Of a stretch of 8,102 nt of DNA, positions 6,693-8,102 are shown in pieces (the first letter of the stretch is position 1; each line of letters opens with the position of its first letter). Origin of the DNA: Candidatus Cloacimonas sp. SDB (GTDB lineage Bacteria > Cloacimonadota > Cloacimonadia > Cloacimonadales > TCS61). The DNA lies in the NCBI GenBank assembly GCA_001412425.1, contig LKUH01000285.1, positions 1-8,102 on the forward strand, written 5' to 3'. The position numbers and the translations under genes were made by a program. The notes below the pieces were generated by a model. That model was not told the origin of the DNA. It did no database searches and saw nothing but the letters and a program-made list of their open reading frames with translations.

Positions 6693-7933
6693 GAAAAACA
6701 ATATGCATTATCTTTGTGATAATTTTTTCTTTCGTAAGCTTATTTTCGGAAACAGGAGTTGTCAAAAGAGACAGAGCTTCCGTAAGAACAGGTCCGGGAT
6801 CTATTTTCGAGATTATTTATGAAATGGCAAGGGGAGACAGTTTTCGAATTTTAAGTCAGCAAAAAGGCTGGTTCAATATAGAATTCGAAGAGCAGGCTGG
6901 ATTCACTTCCGAAAAAGTAATAAGTGAAAAATCTGCAGTTAATGATATTTTTTCCAAAATGGGAGATCAGGAAACAGATCTCAAGGTTTCCCGTCACGGA
7001 ATGTCTGCAGGGGTCAAAGGTTTTGCAGCAAAATATACTGCAGAGTTCGGGGGCGAAAAAGATTTCCTGGATAATTATGTGGGACTGAAGCTGGATGCAG
7101 ATAAATTCAAATATTTCAAGCAGGTAACCTATCATGATTTTAACCTGAAAAAAGTTGCTGATTATCCCATTCCAGATAATAATGCTAAAGATCATTATTC
7201 AATTTATGAAGAGGGGATCGGGTTGGGAATAGCAGCCAGAATTGCGGAGATTGGTATTCTGAAGAATTCTGAGCTGACTGAATATGTAAATTTAATCGGT
7301 TACCTGATCGTAGAGTCATCCGATGCTTATGATGTAGGTTTTAAGTTCTTCATTCTCGATTCTGATCTGGTTAATGCTTATGCCTGTCCCGGAGGCATTG
7401 TTTTTATTACTCGAGGATTTCTGGAATTGATCTCAGATGAAGCTGAGCTGGTTTGTGTATTAGCTCACGAAGTTGCTCATGTTTCAAGGCATCATGGCAT
7501 GCAGGAACTAAAACAGAGGAAACACCATATTGCTGCTGATGACGCTTTTGCTGAAATGGATGCAGAATTAGACGAACTGGACAGGGGTTACGATCCTGCT
7601 ACAAAAGAGATAGAAAATGAATTGGAATATATTGCTCTGGAAGCTTACGAAACTATATTCAACGGCAGACTGGCAGAGTATGAGGAAGAAGCAGATTATC
7701 TGGCTATGATCTATAGTCTGAGAGCAGGATACGATTACTCCAGATTACCAGATCTGCTTAAAAGAATGCAGTCTTTTGAAACCGAATCCACTAATGAACA
7801 TTATTCCAGCGAACAGATTTCCGACAGATTAATTGCCCTGGAAGAAAATATCAGGAGGATAAAAATATCTCATAAAATTGTTCTGATGGACAAACAATAC
7901 CGCTGGCAGAACATGAAGGAAAAACTGAATTAA
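6689..7933 (+). CDS. secreted SH3b-domain M48 family zinc metallopeptidase
   Basis: This 414-residue protein has a signal peptide (about 1-21; basic MRK followed by a hydrophobic core). A bacterial SH3 domain follows (about 22-80, with VRTGPG at 32-37 and GWFNIEF), a fold that commonly binds cell wall or protein. A linker (about 90-185) I do not recognise leads to an M48 peptidase domain (about 190-395). The zinc site is complete: HEVAH (H260, E261, H264) and the third ligand E332 in the ExxAD motif of EYEEEADYLA. Between them lies a very acidic helix-rich insert (about 281-322). HYSSEQISDRLIALEENI resembles the HPxxxxRI tail of BepA/Oma1-like members. The likely role is envelope protein quality control in the periplasm, inferred from family. 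Start: ATG 6689 with GGAGG, overlapping the cyclase stop as ATGA, so the two are translationally coupled. It is followed by a strong terminator. Confidence 0.92.
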   Translation: MRKTICIIFVIIFSFVSLFSETGVVKRDRASVRTGPGSIFEIIYEMARGDSFRILSQQKGWFNIEFEEQAGFTSEKVISEKSAVNDIFSKMGDQETDLKVSRHGMSAGVKGFAAKYTAEFGGEKDFLDNYVGLKLDADKFKYFKQVTYHDFNLKKVADYPIPDNNAKDHYSIYEEGIGLGIAARIAEIGILKNSELTEYVNLIGYLIVESSDAYDVGFKFFILDSDLVNAYACPGGIVFITRGFLELISDEAELVCVLAHEVAHVSRHHGMQELKQRKHHIAADDAFAEMDAELDELDRGYDPATKEIENELEYIALEAYETIFNGRLAEYEEEADYLAMIYSLRAGYDYSRLPDLLKRMQSFETESTNEHYSSEQISDRLIALEENIRRIKISHKIVLMDKQYRWQNMKEKLN

Positions 7934-7954
7934 CCAAGTAGATTATTACAGGTT

Positions 7955-7985
7955 CCTGCCGAAAAATGTTTCGGCAGGATTTTTT
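7955..7985 (+). terminator. strong intrinsic terminator of the cyclase-M48 operon
   Basis: CCTGCCGAAA (7955-7964) pairs perfectly with TTTCGGCAGG (7969-7978) around a 4-nt loop, followed by A and six T residues. It begins 21 nt after the M48 stop codon. A 10-bp GC-rich stem directly followed by a T-run is a textbook Rho-independent terminator. Confidence 0.95.
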
Positions 7986-8045
7986 GTGTAACGAAAACCA
8001 CCTGCTCTGCGGGTGGTTCCAAATAGCTTTAGCTTTGCACAAAAA
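7981..8045. repeat. 8-bp inverted repeat enclosing hairpin and AGCTTT tandem repeat
   Basis: TTTTTGTG (7981-7988) and CACAAAAA (8038-8045) are exact inverse complements 49 bp apart. Between them sit the 10-bp hairpin (7996-8018) and two adjacent AGCTTT copies (8025-8036). The left arm overlaps the T-run of the upstream terminator, so the match could partly reflect base composition. Confidence 0.6.
7996..8018. repeat. 10-bp hairpin, possible transposase-binding subterminal palindrome
   Basis: AACCACCTGC (7996-8005) pairs with GCGGGTGGTT (8009-8018), with one T-G wobble, around the triloop TCT. It has no proper T-run after it on the plus strand, so it is not a plus-strand terminator. Its size and position fit the imperfect palindromes that Y1 transposases of the IS200/IS605 family bind as single-stranded DNA. 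On the minus strand it is followed by only a short T-rich stretch. Confidence 0.6.
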
Positions 8046-8096
8046 TCCTCCCCAGTTAAAATTGTAGTGTTCAGCTGCAAAATTAACTAAGGAGGA
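8046..8096 (+). promoter_or_regulatory. three-helix hairpin sequestering a Shine-Dalgarno
   Basis: Three 6-bp helices stack symmetrically: TCCTCC/GGAGGA (8046-8051 with 8091-8096), AGTTAA/TTAACT (8054-8059 with 8083-8088) and TTGTAG/CTGCAA (8062-8067 with 8075-8080, one wobble). They are separated by 2x2 internal mismatches (CC/AA, AA/AA) and closed by a 7-nt loop (8068-8074). The outer helix buries the complete ribosome site GGAGGA of a gene expected to start near 8103. RNA containing both arms should be poorly translated. A TAAAAT box at 8057-8062, 16 nt after TTGCAC (8035-8040), could start transcripts within the loop that lack the 5' arm. Confidence 0.75.
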
Positions 8097-8102
8097 ATAA
8101 TT

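Larger units (their letters stand above)
7981..8102 (+). mobile_element. putative left end of an IS200/IS605-like (or RAYT-like) element, partial
   Basis: This stretch has no gene inside the window but is unusually structured. It contains a 10-bp hairpin with a 3-nt loop (7996-8018), an outer inverted repeat TTTTTGTG/CACAAAAA (7981-7988 and 8038-8045), a tandem AGCTTT repeat (8025-8036), and a long hairpin (8046-8096) whose 3' arm is a strong Shine-Dalgarno. A reading frame should start just after 8102. A subterminal hairpin followed by a ribosome-site-sequestering hairpin before the first gene is the known left-end plan of IS200-type elements. No transposase is visible, and the exact left boundary cannot be set. 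A structured leader of an ordinary regulated gene is the main alternative. Confidence 0.5.

Noticed and set aside
6851..7195. 114-residue minus-strand frame opposite the M48 gene
   Set aside because: It lies opposite the well-supported SH3b-M48 coding sequence, with a biased low-complexity composition and no domain.
7996..8018. Second terminator for the M48 operon
   Set aside because: The stem is followed by CCAAATAG and not by a T-run, and a complete terminator already lies at 7955-7985.

Overview
The window is AT-rich bacterial DNA. It is densely coded and its genes read as intact chromosomal genes. Signal peptides, an exported M48 protease and a CHASE2 sensor suggest an envelope with an extracytoplasmic compartment. 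TrmFO shows folate/FAD-dependent tRNA T54 methylation rather than the SAM-dependent TrmA route. The overall flavour recalls Candidatus Cloacimonadota or a related FCB-type lineage, but this is a low-confidence impression, not something the sequence proves.

Layout: (1) 1-100 may hold the 3' end of an upstream gene, overlapping the start of trmFO (87-1406, +). (2) 1401-4266 is a minus-strand cluster. In transcription order it holds a nitrilase-superfamily amidohydrolase (4266-3469), a membrane-anchored right-handed beta-helix protein that overlaps it by 44 nt (3512-2253), a 69-residue two-helix membrane protein (2172-1963), and a YdjM/DUF457-like membrane hydrolase (1895-1401) whose stop overlaps the trmFO stop tail to tail. 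(3) 4267-4517 is a divergent promoter region with short palindromes and a good -10 box. (4) 4518-7933 is a plus-strand two-gene operon: a CHASE2 adenylate cyclase and, coupled through an ATGA overlap, a secreted SH3b-M48 metallopeptidase, closed by a strong intrinsic terminator (7955-7985). (5) 7981-8102 has no gene inside the window but is highly structured. It carries a 10-bp hairpin, an outer inverted repeat, an AGCTTT direct repeat, and a three-helix hairpin that buries a strong Shine-Dalgarno sequence just before the window edge. This architecture resembles the left end of an IS200/IS605-family or RAYT-like element whose tnpA would start just beyond the window.

How the genes may work together: the CHASE2 domain and the SH3b-M48 protease should both lie outside the cytoplasmic membrane and are translationally coupled, so an envelope-stress or cAMP circuit is plausible but unproven. 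The minus-strand cluster combines one cytoplasmic hydrolase with three membrane or exported proteins and has no obvious shared pathway. Three genes use the same GGAGG-N4-ATG start layout, which settles their starts. The most interesting item is the right-hand end, with its self-sequestering leader.
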